Below, piece by piece: positions 1 through 7,930 of a stretch of 55,447 bases of DNA. A program made the position numbers and the translations under genes. The first letter of the stretch is position 1; each line of letters begins with the position of its first letter. Origin of the DNA: an uncultured Eubacteriales bacterium (GTDB lineage Bacteria; Bacillota; Clostridia; Oscillospirales; Oscillospiraceae); NCBI GenBank assembly GCA_905198835.1, contig CAJKDY010000015.1:1-55447 (forward strand), written 5' to 3'. Below the pieces are notes generated by a model, which saw only the letters and a program-made list of their open reading frames with translations, made no database searches and had not been told where the DNA came from.

Positions 1-1
1 C

Positions 2-388
2 TTTGCCCGGACCACGGCGGCCTGCTTTGCCGCCCAGCTGGACCCCACTCTGGACGAGATCGGCGACATCAAGACCGCCGTCAGCGAGGCTGTCACCAAC
101 GCCATCGTCCACGCCTACCCCGCCGACCTGGGCGTCGTCACCCTGCGCCTTCGTATCCTGGAAGGTCGGCTCTTTGAGGTCACCGTTCGGGACAAGGGGG
201 TGGGCATCGCCGACGTACACCAGGCCCGGGAGCCCCTCTACACAACCGGCGACGACTCCCGCTCGGGCATGGGCTTTACCATCATGGAGAGCTTTATGGA
301 CTATCTGCGGGTACGCTCCGCCCCCGGCAAGGGCACCACCGTCACCATGCGCAAGCGCATCGCGCCCCGGATGGGCGCGGGGAAATGA
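2..388 (+). CDS. spoIIAB: Anti-sigma F factor SpoIIAB (5'-truncated by window edge)
   Basis: SpoIIAB is the GHKL-fold serine kinase and anti-sigma factor that keeps sigma-F inactive until the anti-anti-sigma factor SpoIIAA releases it in the forespore. The 128 visible residues hold the N-box (EAVTNAIVHAYP), the G1 box (DKGVGI) and the lid/G2 region (SGMGFTIMESF). The family is usually about 145 residues, so roughly the first 15 residues and the start codon lie left of the window. Its TGA overlaps the sigF start as ATGA, which implies translational coupling and a matched ratio of inhibitor to sigma factor. SpoIIAA would be expected just upstream. Confidence 0.95.
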   Translation, partial: FARTTAACFAAQLDPTLDEIGDIKTAVSEAVTNAIVHAYPADLGVVTLRLRILEGRLFEVTVRDKGVGIADVHQAREPLYTTGDDSRSGMGFTIMESFMDYLRVRSAPGKGTTVTMRKRIAPRMGAGK

Positions 389-1098
389 GCTCTGCCCAGG
401 CCCCCGCCCCCGATCTGCTGGCCCAGGCCAAGGCCGGAGACCAGGACGCCTGTCAGCAGGCCATCATCCAAAATGCCGGACTCATCTGGTCCATCGTCCG
501 GCGCTACTATGGCCGGGGCGTGGAGGCCGACGACCTCTACCAGCTGGGCTGCCTGGGCTTTTTGAAGGCCATCCAGGGCTTTGACAGCGCCTACGGCACC
601 CAGTTTTCCACCTACGCCGTGCCCAAGATCGCCGGGGAGATCCGGCGGTTCTTGCGTGACGACGGCACGGTGAAGGTCAGCCGATCGCTGAAGGAGCGCC
701 ACGCCACCGTCCGCGCCGCCGCGGCGCTGCTAGGGGCCAACCTGGGCCGGGAGCCCACCCTCTCTGAGCTTTCCGCTCAGACCGGTCTTGCTCCAGAGGA
801 CATCGCTAGCGCCCAGATGGCCACCCAGAGCGTCGCCTCCCTCCAAGGCGAGACCGCCGACGGCCTCACCTTGGAGTCCATGCTGGGCACGCCGGGGCCT
901 GAGGAGGAACTGGTGGAACGAGTAGCGCTGCAGGGGGCCATCCAGGCCCTGGAGACCCGGGAGCGCAAGGTGATCCTGCTCCGATATTACCGATCCATGA
1001 CCCAGAGCCAGTGCGCCCAGCTCCTGGGCGTCAGCCAGGTCCAGGTCAGCCGCATCGAAAAGCGCGCCCTGGAGCATCTGCGGCAGCTGCTGGCGTAG
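385..1098 (+). CDS. sigF: RNA polymerase sporulation sigma factor SigF
   Basis: This is the first forespore-specific sigma factor, directing early forespore transcription after asymmetric division. The 237-residue protein shows sigma-70 region 2 (residues ~30-95, with ADDLYQLGCLGFLKAIQGFD and the FSTYAVPKIAGEIRRFLRDD core-binding/-10 helix), region 3 (~100-160) and a region 4 helix-turn-helix at the end (SQCAQLLGVSQVQVSRIEKR). Length is normal for SigF. The start overlaps the spoIIAB stop (ATGA). SigG is the main alternative, but position directly after spoIIAB identifies SigF. Unlike the B. subtilis locus, the next genes are aromatic biosynthesis genes rather than spoVA genes. Confidence 0.96.
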   Translation: MSSAQAPAPDLLAQAKAGDQDACQQAIIQNAGLIWSIVRRYYGRGVEADDLYQLGCLGFLKAIQGFDSAYGTQFSTYAVPKIAGEIRRFLRDDGTVKVSRSLKERHATVRAAAALLGANLGREPTLSELSAQTGLAPEDIASAQMATQSVASLQGETADGLTLESMLGTPGPEEELVERVALQGAIQALETRERKVILLRYYRSMTQSQCAQLLGVSQVQVSRIEKRALEHLRQLLA

Positions 1099-1102
1099 AC
1101 AC

Positions 1103-1131
1103 TTGCCTTTTTTTATCATGTGTGCTATGAT
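1103..1131 (+). promoter_or_regulatory. Sigma-A promoter, extended -10, for aro operon leader
   Basis: TTGCCT at 1103-1108 and TATGAT at 1126-1131 are separated by 17 bases, and TGC precedes the -10, giving an extended -10 element. Transcription would start near 1138, about 205 bases ahead of aroF and only about 11 bases ahead of a terminator-like hairpin. Confidence 0.7.
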
Positions 1132-1148
1132 GCAAAATAGCATTTTGG

Positions 1149-1178
1149 CGTCCACAGCCTTGTGCTGTGGACGTTTTA
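1149..1178 (+). terminator. Hairpin with short U tract, terminator or attenuator
   Basis: CGTCCACAG (1149-1157) pairs perfectly with CTGTGGACG (1165-1173), followed by TTTTATAT. It can terminate the spoIIAB-sigF transcript. It also lies immediately downstream of the promoter at 1103-1131, so it would stop most transcripts from that promoter unless read through. Confidence 0.65.
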
Positions 1179-1182
1179 TATC

Positions 1183-1320
1183 GAAGCGCGAGGGTAGGCG
1201 GCCCGGACCCGATGGAGCCCCGACAGGCCCGAAGCAGGTGAAGGGCGAAGCCCTGAGCGGTGTTTGGGCCGCGCAGGGGCGAAGCGGGGCCGAGAAGGCC
1301 GCCCAACCCGAGCGTGACAC
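1183..1320 (+). ncRNA. Candidate structured RNA element, copy E1
   Basis: This GC-rich 138-base element lies in the leader between the sigF terminator and aroF. Its ends, GAAGCGCGAGGGTAGGCG and GCCCAACCCGAGCGTGACA, recur at the ends of a second element near spo0A (51651-51843, minus). They pair: 1186-1189 with 1312-1315, a tandem G-A/A-G step (1190-1191 with 1310-1311), 1192-1195 with 1306-1309, an A against CA, then seven pairs (1197-1203 with 1297-1303), an unpaired AGAA (1293-1296), and CGG/CCC with a bulged A (1204-1210 with 1287-1292). Inside is a perfect AGGGC-GAA-GCCCT hairpin nested in a GGCCC/GGGCC stem. The function is unknown; RNA structure is inferred from covariation between two copies only. 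Confidence 0.5.
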
Positions 1321-1342
1321 CAGTAAAGGAGAGAAACGCACT

Positions 1343-2359
1343 ATGGTCGTCGTGATGAAGCCGGGCACGAAAAAGGAAGAAGTGGAGGCCCTGGCCCGAT
1401 CCTTTGAGCAGCAGGGCTTGAATGTTGGCATTACAAACGGCGTGGGCTGCACCATTCTGGGCCTGGTAGGGGACACCACCGCCGTGGATATCGACAAGCT
1501 CTCGATCCTGCCCAACGTAGAGCGCATCATGCGCGTCAGCGAGCCCTACAAAAAGGCCAACCGCAAGTTCCATCCCCAGGACAGCGTCATCCAGGTGGGG
1601 AATGCCAAGATCGGCGGCGGCAGCTTCGGCGTCATCGCCGGCCCTTGCTCGGTGGAGAGCGAGAGCCAGATGATCGAGGTAGCCCGGGACGTGCAGCTCT
1701 CCGGGGCCTCCATGCTCCGGGGCGGGGCCTTCAAGCCCCGCACCTCGCCCTATTCCTTCCAGGGCATGGGCGTGCCCGGCCTGGAGCTTTTGCTGGAGGC
1801 CAAGGCAGAGACCGGTCTTCCCATTGTCACCGAGATCATGTCCCCGCGCTACTGCGAACTGTTTGAGGAAAAGGTGGATGTGGTCCAGATCGGCGCCCGG
1901 AATATGCAGAACTTCGACCTTCTGAAGGAAGTGGGCAAGATGAGCAAGCCCGTCCTTTTGAAGCGGGGCCTCTCCAACTCCTATGAGGAGTGGATCATGT
2001 CGGCGGAGTACATCATGAGCGAGGGCAACGAGAACGTCATCCTCTGCGAGCGGGGCGTGCGCACCTTTGAGACCTACACCCGCAACACCCTGGACGTCTC
2101 CGCCATCCCCGCCATCCACAAGATGAGCCACCTGCCCATTATCGTAGACCCCTCCCACTCCGCGGGCATGAGCTGGATGGTAGAGCCCCTGGCCCTGGCC
2201 GCCGTGGCCGCGGGGGCGGACGGGCTCATCATCGAGGTCCACAACGATCCCCCCCACGCCAAGTGCGACGGCCAGCAGTCCCTGACCCCGGAGGACTTCC
2301 AGAACCTCATGTCCAAGGTCCGCGCTCTGGCGCCTATGATGGGGAAGGTATTGGTATGA
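1343..2359 (+). CDS. aroF: 3-deoxy-7-phosphoheptulonate synthase (DAHP synthase)
   Basis: This enzyme catalyses the first step of the shikimate pathway, condensing phosphoenolpyruvate with erythrose 4-phosphate. The 338-residue protein has an N-terminal ferredoxin-like regulatory domain (~1-70) and a KDPG-aldolase-like TIM barrel (IAGPCSVES near residue 95, metal-binding Cys and His, VILCERGVRTFETYTRNTLD, IVDPSHSAG). This is the Thermotoga-type (class I-beta) arrangement, in which the N-terminal domain mediates feedback inhibition. The start is ATG at 1343 behind AAAGGAGAG; the frame is open further upstream but runs through the leader element. It overlaps aroB as ATGA. Confidence 0.95.
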   Translation: MVVVMKPGTKKEEVEALARSFEQQGLNVGITNGVGCTILGLVGDTTAVDIDKLSILPNVERIMRVSEPYKKANRKFHPQDSVIQVGNAKIGGGSFGVIAGPCSVESESQMIEVARDVQLSGASMLRGGAFKPRTSPYSFQGMGVPGLELLLEAKAETGLPIVTEIMSPRYCELFEEKVDVVQIGARNMQNFDLLKEVGKMSKPVLLKRGLSNSYEEWIMSAEYIMSEGNENVILCERGVRTFETYTRNTLDVSAIPAIHKMSHLPIIVDPSHSAGMSWMVEPLALAAVAAGADGLIIEVHNDPPHAKCDGQQSLTPEDFQNLMSKVRALAPMMGKVLV

Positions 2360-3438
2360 AGACCCTCACCGTAGACCTGCCGGGCAGGGAGTATGACATT
2401 GTCATTGACCCCGGTGTTCTGGACCGGGCCGGGGAGCACATCAAGGCCCTCTGCCCCAGGGCAAGGCTGTGCGCCGTGGTCACAGACGACACCGTAGGCG
2501 CACTCTACGGCCACCGGCTGACGGAGTCTCTGAAGAAGGCGGGCTTTGCCGTCCAGGGCCTTACCATAGCCCCCGGCGAGCCCAGCAAGTGCCCGGACAA
2601 CCTGGTGGGGCTTTGGCTGGAGCTGGCCGGGATGGGCCTGACCCGCACCGACGTAGTAGTGGCCCTGGGCGGCGGCGTGGTAGGCGACCTGGCGGGCTTT
2701 GCCGCCGCCACCATGCTCCGGGGCGTGGACTTTATCCAAATTCCCACCACCCTGCTGGCCCAGGTGGACAGCAGCGTGGGCGGCAAGGTGGCCATCGACC
2801 TGCCCAGCGGCAAGAACCTGGCCGGATGCTTCTATCAGCCCAAAGGCGTTCTGATGGACCCGGAGACCCTGTCCACCCTGCCCGACGAGACCTTTGCCGA
2901 CGGCATGGCCGAGGTCATCAAATATGGCGCCATCTTCGACGCGAACTTTTTCCGCTTCCTGGCCCAGCGGCCCAGCCGGGACGCCGTCATGGCGGACATT
3001 GAGAAGGTCCTCTACACCTGCTGCGACCACAAGCGCCGGGTGGTGCTGGCCGACGAGCGGGACACCGGGGAGCGGATGCTGCTGAACTTCGGCCACACTC
3101 TGGGCCACGCCTATGAAAAGGCGGGCAACTATGAACGCTGGACCCACGGCCAGGCCGTGGCCGCGGGCATGGTGGCCGCCGCCGGACTGGGTGTGCGTCT
3201 GGGCATGACCCCCGCTGAGGTCCCCGACCAGATCGCCGGGCTCTGCGCCGCCTTTGGCCTGCCCACGGCCATCGACTGCACCATGGACGACTATTCCGCC
3301 GCCATCGGCCTGGACAAAAAGTCCGCCGGCGGCGACATCCACCTGATCGTGCTGGAGTCCCTGGGCCGCGCCGTGGCGCGAAAAATGCCCAAGGCAGAGC
3401 TCATGGGGCTTTTGGAGGTCTTTACCGGCGCGTCCTAA
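2356..3438 (+). CDS. aroB: 3-dehydroquinate synthase
   Basis: AroB performs step two of the shikimate pathway, cyclising DAHP to 3-dehydroquinate with NAD and a divalent metal. The 360-residue protein shows the NAD-binding GGGVVGDLAGFAA motif, PTTLLAQVDSSVGGKVAID, and the metal ligands in AEVIKYGAI, NFGHTLGHAYE and THGQAVAAGM. The ATG at 2356 overlaps the aroF stop, so the genes are translationally coupled. Length and motifs are normal. A GTAGGG-type palindromic repeat sits in the 64-base gap before aroA. Confidence 0.96.
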   Translation: MKTLTVDLPGREYDIVIDPGVLDRAGEHIKALCPRARLCAVVTDDTVGALYGHRLTESLKKAGFAVQGLTIAPGEPSKCPDNLVGLWLELAGMGLTRTDVVVALGGGVVGDLAGFAAATMLRGVDFIQIPTTLLAQVDSSVGGKVAIDLPSGKNLAGCFYQPKGVLMDPETLSTLPDETFADGMAEVIKYGAIFDANFFRFLAQRPSRDAVMADIEKVLYTCCDHKRRVVLADERDTGERMLLNFGHTLGHAYEKAGNYERWTHGQAVAAGMVAAAGLGVRLGMTPAEVPDQIAGLCAAFGLPTAIDCTMDDYSAAIGLDKKSAGGDIHLIVLESLGRAVARKMPKAELMGLLEVFTGAS

Positions 3439-3452
3439 ACCGCGGCGCTCTT

Positions 3453-3479
3453 GTAGGGGCCGCTGTCCCCAGCGGCCCG
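3453..3479 (+). repeat. REP-like palindromic element R1
   Basis: A GTAGGG head is followed by an 8-bp hairpin, GGGCCGCT (3457-3464) with AGCGGCCC (3471-3478), around a GTCCCC loop. It belongs to the same family as elements at 17.7, 32.3 and 46.96 kb. It lies between aroB and aroA inside an operon, so it would be transcribed and might protect or process the mRNA. Confidence 0.6.
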
Positions 3480-3502
3480 ACCTTGCGAGAAAGGAGGCCC
3501 CT

Positions 3503-4744
3503 ATGACCCTTACCATCACACCCAGGGCTCTGGCCGGGACCGTGCAGGCCCCGCCCTCCAAATCCCAGGCCCACCGCCTGCTCATTGCCGCCGCCCTGGC
3601 CCACGGCTCCAGTCTGATCCGGGGCCTGACAAGCTCCAAGGATATGGAGGCCACCCGGCGGTGCCTGGGCGAGTTGGGGGCGGAGTTCGAGGAGACTGCC
3701 GACGGCCTGGTGGTCCACGGCATGGCCGCCAATTCCATGTCCCCCCTGCGCCGCATGGCCCTTCCCCGGCTGGACTGCGGCGAATCCGGCTCCACCCTCC
3801 GCTTTCTCATCCCCGTGGCCCTGGCCGTTCGGGGCGGCGGCGTCTTCACCGGGCAAGGCCGGCTCATGGAGCGGCCCTTGGAGCCATACTTCGACCTTTT
3901 TCGACAAAAAAATATTTTTTTTGAGCAAACCGATGGCGTTCTGACCGTCCAGGGCCTGTTGGAGCCGGGGGAGTACCCCCTACCTGGCAACGTGTCCAGC
4001 CAGTTCTTTACCGGGCTCCTCTTTGCCCTGCCATTGCAGGACGGCCCCTCGGCCATCCTGCCCACCACTGATCTGGAGAGCATGGACTATATCGCCATGA
4101 CCTGCCAGGCATTGGACCGCTTCGGCGTCCAGACCGCCGCTACCCTGTCTTTGCCGCCTCAGTACCATGTCCCCGGAGGCCAGACCTATACCGCCCAGGA
4201 CGTGACGGTGGAGGGAGACTGGTCCCAGGCCGGATTCTGGTACGCCGCCCGGGCCCTGGGCTGCGATGTGGACTTGACCGGGCTGGACCCCGCCTCCCTG
4301 CAAGGGGACAAGGTCATCGCCCAGCAGTTTGAGACGCTGACAGCGCCGGGGGCTGTGGAGCTGGACGTGAGCCAGTGCCCCGACCTGGTCCCACCCCTGG
4401 CGGCCATGGCGGCCCTGCGGCGGGGCCGGACAGTCCTGTCCAATGCCGCTCGACTTCGCATGAAGGAGTCCGACCGTCTCCGAGCCGTGGCCCAGACCCT
4501 GAACGCCCTGGGCGCCCATGTCACCGAGGGGCCGGACTTTTTGGCCTTTGACGGCGTGGACGCCCTCTCCGGCGGCACGGTGGACAGCTTTAACGACCAC
4601 CGCATCGCTATGATGGCCGCCATCGCCGCCGTCAGGAGCCGTGGCGCGGTGACCATCACCAACGCCCAGGCGGTGGAGAAATCCTACCCCACCTTTTGGC
4701 AGGAATACCAACGGTTAGGAGGTCAGCTCACATGGAATACGTGA
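3503..4744 (+). CDS. aroA: 3-phosphoshikimate 1-carboxyvinyltransferase (EPSP synthase)
   Basis: AroA transfers the enolpyruvyl group of PEP to shikimate 3-phosphate, step six of the pathway. The 413-residue protein shows the N-terminal KSQAHRLLIAAALA motif, LDCGESGSTLRFLIP, SSQFFTGLLFALPL and the C-terminal NDHRIAMMAAIAA motif that binds PEP and phosphate. The start is ATG at 3503 behind AAAGGAGG. Codons for residues ~132-141 (FRQKNIFFEQ) fall in a strikingly AT-rich patch with runs of A and T, unlike the rest of the gene. The 3' end overlaps aroC by 13 bases. Confidence 0.96.
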   Translation: MTLTITPRALAGTVQAPPSKSQAHRLLIAAALAHGSSLIRGLTSSKDMEATRRCLGELGAEFEETADGLVVHGMAANSMSPLRRMALPRLDCGESGSTLRFLIPVALAVRGGGVFTGQGRLMERPLEPYFDLFRQKNIFFEQTDGVLTVQGLLEPGEYPLPGNVSSQFFTGLLFALPLQDGPSAILPTTDLESMDYIAMTCQALDRFGVQTAATLSLPPQYHVPGGQTYTAQDVTVEGDWSQAGFWYAARALGCDVDLTGLDPASLQGDKVIAQQFETLTAPGAVELDVSQCPDLVPPLAAMAALRRGRTVLSNAARLRMKESDRLRAVAQTLNALGAHVTEGPDFLAFDGVDALSGGTVDSFNDHRIAMMAAIAAVRSRGAVTITNAQAVEKSYPTFWQEYQRLGGQLTWNT

Positions 4745-5775
4745 TCTTTGGCGAGAGCCACGGCCCGGCCATCGGCGTGACCCTCACCGGCGTGCCCGCG
4801 GGCCTTACGCTGGACCTGGAGGCCATCCAGCGCCAGCTGGACCGCCGCGCCCCGGGTAAGGACCCCACCGCCACCGCCCGGAAGGAGAGCGACGTCGCCC
4901 ATATCCTCTCCGGCGTTTTTGAGGGCAAGACCACCGGCGCGCCCCTGGCCATCGTCATCCAGAATTCCGACCAGCACTCCACCGATTACGACGCCCTTCG
5001 GTACACGCCCCGGCCTAGTCACGGCGACTACCCCGGCTTCATCGCCAGCCAGGGCTGCCAGGACCACCGGGGCGGCGGGCACTTCTCCGGGAGGCTCACC
5101 GCGCCGCTGGTGGCCGCGGGAGCGGTGGCCCGGCAGGTCTTGGCCCAGCGTGGGATCACCGTTGCCGCCCACATCGCCGTCATCGACGGGGAGTACGACG
5201 GCCACTTTGACACCCAGGCCCAGCTGGAAGCTGCCGCCGCCAAGCCCTTCCCCGTGATAGACGATGCCGCCGGAGAGAAGATGCGAACGTTGATCCTGGA
5301 CGCCAAGCAGGACGGCGACAGCGTAGGCGGGGCCGTCGAGTGCGCCGTCTTTGGCCTGCCCGCCGGACTGGGCGCGCCGGACTTTGGAAAAAACGTGGAG
5401 GGGATCTTTGCCCAGCACCTCTTTGCCATCCCTGCGGTCAAGGCGGTGGAGTTCGGCGCGGGCACAGCCTTTTCCTATATGCGCGGCAGCGAGGCCAACG
5501 ACCCGCTGAGCGTGGTGGACGGCAAGGTCACCGCCGCCACCAACAACGCCGGCGGCATCAACGGCGGCATCACCAACGGCATGAGCGTGGTCTTCACCGC
5601 CACCTTCCGCCCCACCCCGTCCATCGCCCTGCCCCAGCAGACCATCGACTTACGTACCGGAGCAGAAGTGGAACTTCGTATAAATGGGCGGCACGACCCC
5701 TGCATCGTCCCCCGGGCCGTCCCTGTGGTAGAAGCCGCCGCGGCCTTGGCCGCCTGCCAGGTGCTGGGTATTTAA
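4732..5775 (+). CDS. aroC: Chorismate synthase
   Basis: AroC makes chorismate from EPSP, the last common step, using reduced FMN. The 347-residue protein has FGESHGPAIGVTL at its N terminus, GHFSGRLTAPLVAAGAVA near residue 120, and NAGGINGGITNGM near 275. The start at 4732 is chosen because TAGGAGG precedes it by about ten bases and the FGESHG motif must lie near the N terminus. It begins inside aroA, so translation is coupled. It is slightly shorter than typical bacterial AroC (about 360-390 residues), mainly at the N terminus, but all signature motifs are present. Confidence 0.95.
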   Translation: MEYVIFGESHGPAIGVTLTGVPAGLTLDLEAIQRQLDRRAPGKDPTATARKESDVAHILSGVFEGKTTGAPLAIVIQNSDQHSTDYDALRYTPRPSHGDYPGFIASQGCQDHRGGGHFSGRLTAPLVAAGAVARQVLAQRGITVAAHIAVIDGEYDGHFDTQAQLEAAAAKPFPVIDDAAGEKMRTLILDAKQDGDSVGGAVECAVFGLPAGLGAPDFGKNVEGIFAQHLFAIPAVKAVEFGAGTAFSYMRGSEANDPLSVVDGKVTAATNNAGGINGGITNGMSVVFTATFRPTPSIALPQQTIDLRTGAEVELRINGRHDPCIVPRAVPVVEAAAALAACQVLGI

Positions 5776-5787
5776 GGAGGAATGGAT

Positions 5788-6276
5788 ATGAAATTCAAGC
5801 CTGTTGTCCCGCCCGCATCCACCCTGGTCTTCCCCGGCGCGGTGGTGGTGGGCGATGTAAAGCTGGGCGAGGACTGCTCGGTGTGGTATAACGCCGTCAT
5901 CCGGGCCGACGAGGACGCCATTGTCATCGGCGACGGCACCAACATCCAGGATAACGCCGTGCTGCACGTCACCACCGGCCTGCCCCTCACCATTGGCCGG
6001 GGCGTCACTGTGGGCCACGGCGCCATTTTACATAGCTGTACCGTGGGCGACGACAGCCTGATCGGCATGGGCGCCACGGTGCTGGACGGTGCGGTCATCG
6101 GCAAGGGCTGCCTGATTGCCGCCGGGGCGGTGGTCACCCCCCGGAGCGTCATCCCCGACGGCTCTATGGTCATGGGCGCGCCGGGCAAGGTGAAGCGGGC
6201 GCTGACCGAGGACGAGATCGCCGACATCCGCCGCAACGCCCAGGTGTATGTGGACTTGAAAGAGGACTACCGCTGA
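5788..6276 (+). CDS. Gamma-class carbonic anhydrase-like hexapeptide protein
   Basis: This 162-residue protein is a left-handed beta-helix of the YrdA/PaaY/CaiE gamma-carbonic-anhydrase family. It shows the DCSVWYNAVIRADEDAIVIGD core, the conserved NIQDNAVLHV, and zinc-ligand histidines in VLHV, VGHGAILHSC. Its substrate cannot be read; many members have weak or no carbonic anhydrase activity. The second ATG (5788) is preferred because AAGGAGG at 5774-5780 abuts the ATG at 5782. It sits between aroC and pheA and overlaps pheA by one base, so it is co-translated with aromatic biosynthesis genes, which no enzymatic logic explains. Confidence 0.85.
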   Translation: MKFKPVVPPASTLVFPGAVVVGDVKLGEDCSVWYNAVIRADEDAIVIGDGTNIQDNAVLHVTTGLPLTIGRGVTVGHGAILHSCTVGDDSLIGMGATVLDGAVIGKGCLIAAGAVVTPRSVIPDGSMVMGAPGKVKRALTEDEIADIRRNAQVYVDLKEDYR

Positions 6277-7427
6277 TGGACGAGCTAAAGTCTCTGCGCG
6301 ATCAGATCGACGGCGTGGACCGCCAGCTGGTCTCCCTCTTTGCCCAGCGCATGGACCTGACAAGGCAGGTGGGCGAATACAAGGTCCGCAGCGGGATGCA
6401 GGTGCTGGACGCCAAGCGGGAACAGGAGGTACTGGACTCCAAGGCCGAGCTGGCCCCCCAGGCCATCCAGAGCGAGTGCCGCACTCTCTTTGAGACCATC
6501 ATGGCCCTCTCCCGCCGCCAGCAGCGGCGGCTGGTCTCTGCCGACCAGCCGGATTACCAGGCCTATCTGGCCCAAAAATCCCAGGCCGCTCAGCCTGTGG
6601 CCGAGCCCCGTGTCCTCTATCAGGGCGTACCCGGCGCCTATGCCGAGGAGGCCGCCGTGGCCTACTTTGGCGAGGCGTGTCAGCGTAAAAACCTGGGCAG
6701 CTGGGAGGACGTGTTCGCCGCGCTCCAGCAGGGCGAGGGCGACTACGGCGTGGTCCCCATCGAAAACTCCTCCACCGGCTCCATCAACCAGGTCTACGAC
6801 CTTTTGGCCAAGTACGAACACTTCATCGTCGGCGAGGTCAAGCTCCGAGTTGACCACTGCCTGATGGCCCCCCACGGTGTGACGCTGGAGGATATCCAGG
6901 CCGTCTATTCCCATGAGCAGGGTCTTTTCCAGTGCGCGCCCTATTTGAAGGCGCACCCGGCATGGAAGCAAAGCGCCCTCTCCAACACCGCCGCCGCGGC
7001 CAAATTCGTCTCTGAGAGCGGCCAGCCTTGCGCCGCCATCGGCTCAGAGCGCTGCGCCCGGCTCTACGGCCTCCATGTCCTGGCCCGAAACATCGCCCAG
7101 GCCCAGGCCAACTACACCCGCTTTGTGGTGGTGGCCCCCCGGCTGGAACTCAGCCCCGACCGGGATAAGATCAGCGCCCTCTTTACCCTGCCCCACCAGG
7201 TGGGGACCCTCCACCAGATCCTGGCCGTCTTTGCCGTCAGCGGGCTAAACATGATGAAGCTGGAGAGCCGCCCCATTCTGGAGAAGAGCTGGGAATACCG
7301 CTTTTTCGTGGACTTTTCCGGCAATCTGCTCTCGCCGGAGATGGACCTGGTGCTACGGGAGATGATCGAGTGCTCCACCGCCTTCCGGGTGCTGGGCAAC
7401 TACCGCTCCGGGGAGGATGACTCATGA
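6276..7427 (+). CDS. pheA: Bifunctional chorismate mutase/prephenate dehydratase (P-protein)
   Basis: PheA converts chorismate to prephenate and then phenylpyruvate for phenylalanine synthesis. The 383-residue protein has an AroQ-type chorismate mutase (~1-85: LRDQIDGVDRQLVSLFAQRM), a prephenate dehydratase (~107-285: GVPGAYAEEAAVAYFG, PIENSSTGSINQVYDLL, the YTRFVVVA motif) and an ACT domain (~295-375: HQVGTLHQILAVFAVSGLNM, with ESRP) for feedback control by phenylalanine. It starts at the TGATG junction with the preceding gene and ends overlapping aroK (ATGA). This is the only branch enzyme in the operon; no tyrosine or tryptophan branch gene is present. Confidence 0.95.
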   Translation: MDELKSLRDQIDGVDRQLVSLFAQRMDLTRQVGEYKVRSGMQVLDAKREQEVLDSKAELAPQAIQSECRTLFETIMALSRRQQRRLVSADQPDYQAYLAQKSQAAQPVAEPRVLYQGVPGAYAEEAAVAYFGEACQRKNLGSWEDVFAALQQGEGDYGVVPIENSSTGSINQVYDLLAKYEHFIVGEVKLRVDHCLMAPHGVTLEDIQAVYSHEQGLFQCAPYLKAHPAWKQSALSNTAAAAKFVSESGQPCAAIGSERCARLYGLHVLARNIAQAQANYTRFVVVAPRLELSPDRDKISALFTLPHQVGTLHQILAVFAVSGLNMMKLESRPILEKSWEYRFFVDFSGNLLSPEMDLVLREMIECSTAFRVLGNYRSGEDDS

Positions 7428-7930
7428 AAAACCTCGTCTTGATCGGGATGCCCGGCTCGGGCAAGACCAAGATGGGTCAGCTGCTCTCCGCCCGCTTCGG
7501 CCTTCCCTTGCTGGACACCGACGCCATGGTAGTAGAAGCGGCGGGCATGACCATCCCGGAGCTCTTTGACCGCTTTGGCGAAGTCCACTTCCGGGACCTG
7601 GAGAGCCAGGCCGCGGTGAAGGCCGCCCAGGCCACTGGCGCGGTCATCGCCACCGGCGGCGGCATGGTGCTGCGGGAGGAAAACATGGCCGCCCTGGCCA
7701 AGACCGGGATCATCTTCTTCCGGGACCGTCCGCCCCAGGCCATCGTAGGCGAGGATCACAAGGGCCGGCCCCTGCTGGCCGGGGACGCCCAGCGGGTCTA
7801 CCGGCTCTACCAGGAGCGCATCGGGCTTTACAAGCGCTACGCCCACCATACCATCGCCCCCACCGACACCTATCAGGAAGCGGCGGAGCAGATCGCCGCC
7901 ATCTTTGAAAAGGAGGCCAACACCCCATGA
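7424..7930 (+). CDS. aroK: Shikimate kinase
   Basis: AroK phosphorylates shikimate at the 3-hydroxyl with ATP, step five of the pathway. The 168-residue protein has the Walker A loop GMPGSGKTKMG (~8-18), the DTD motif (~31-33) that binds magnesium and shikimate, GGGMVLR (~80) and the lid-region arginine (FRDRPP, ~107). Length is normal for AroK/AroL. ATGA overlaps at both ends (with pheA and aroQ) show tight coupling. Confidence 0.94.
   Translation: MKNLVLIGMPGSGKTKMGQLLSARFGLPLLDTDAMVVEAAGMTIPELFDRFGEVHFRDLESQAAVKAAQATGAVIATGGGMVLREENMAALAKTGIIFFRDRPPQAIVGEDHKGRPLLAGDAQRVYRLYQERIGLYKRYAHHTIAPTDTYQEAAEQIAAIFEKEANTP

Noticed and set aside
2074..4083. A 669-codon minus-strand frame opposite aroB and aroA.
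   Set aside because: Antisense shadow; the plus-strand products have all catalytic motifs and ribosome binding sites.
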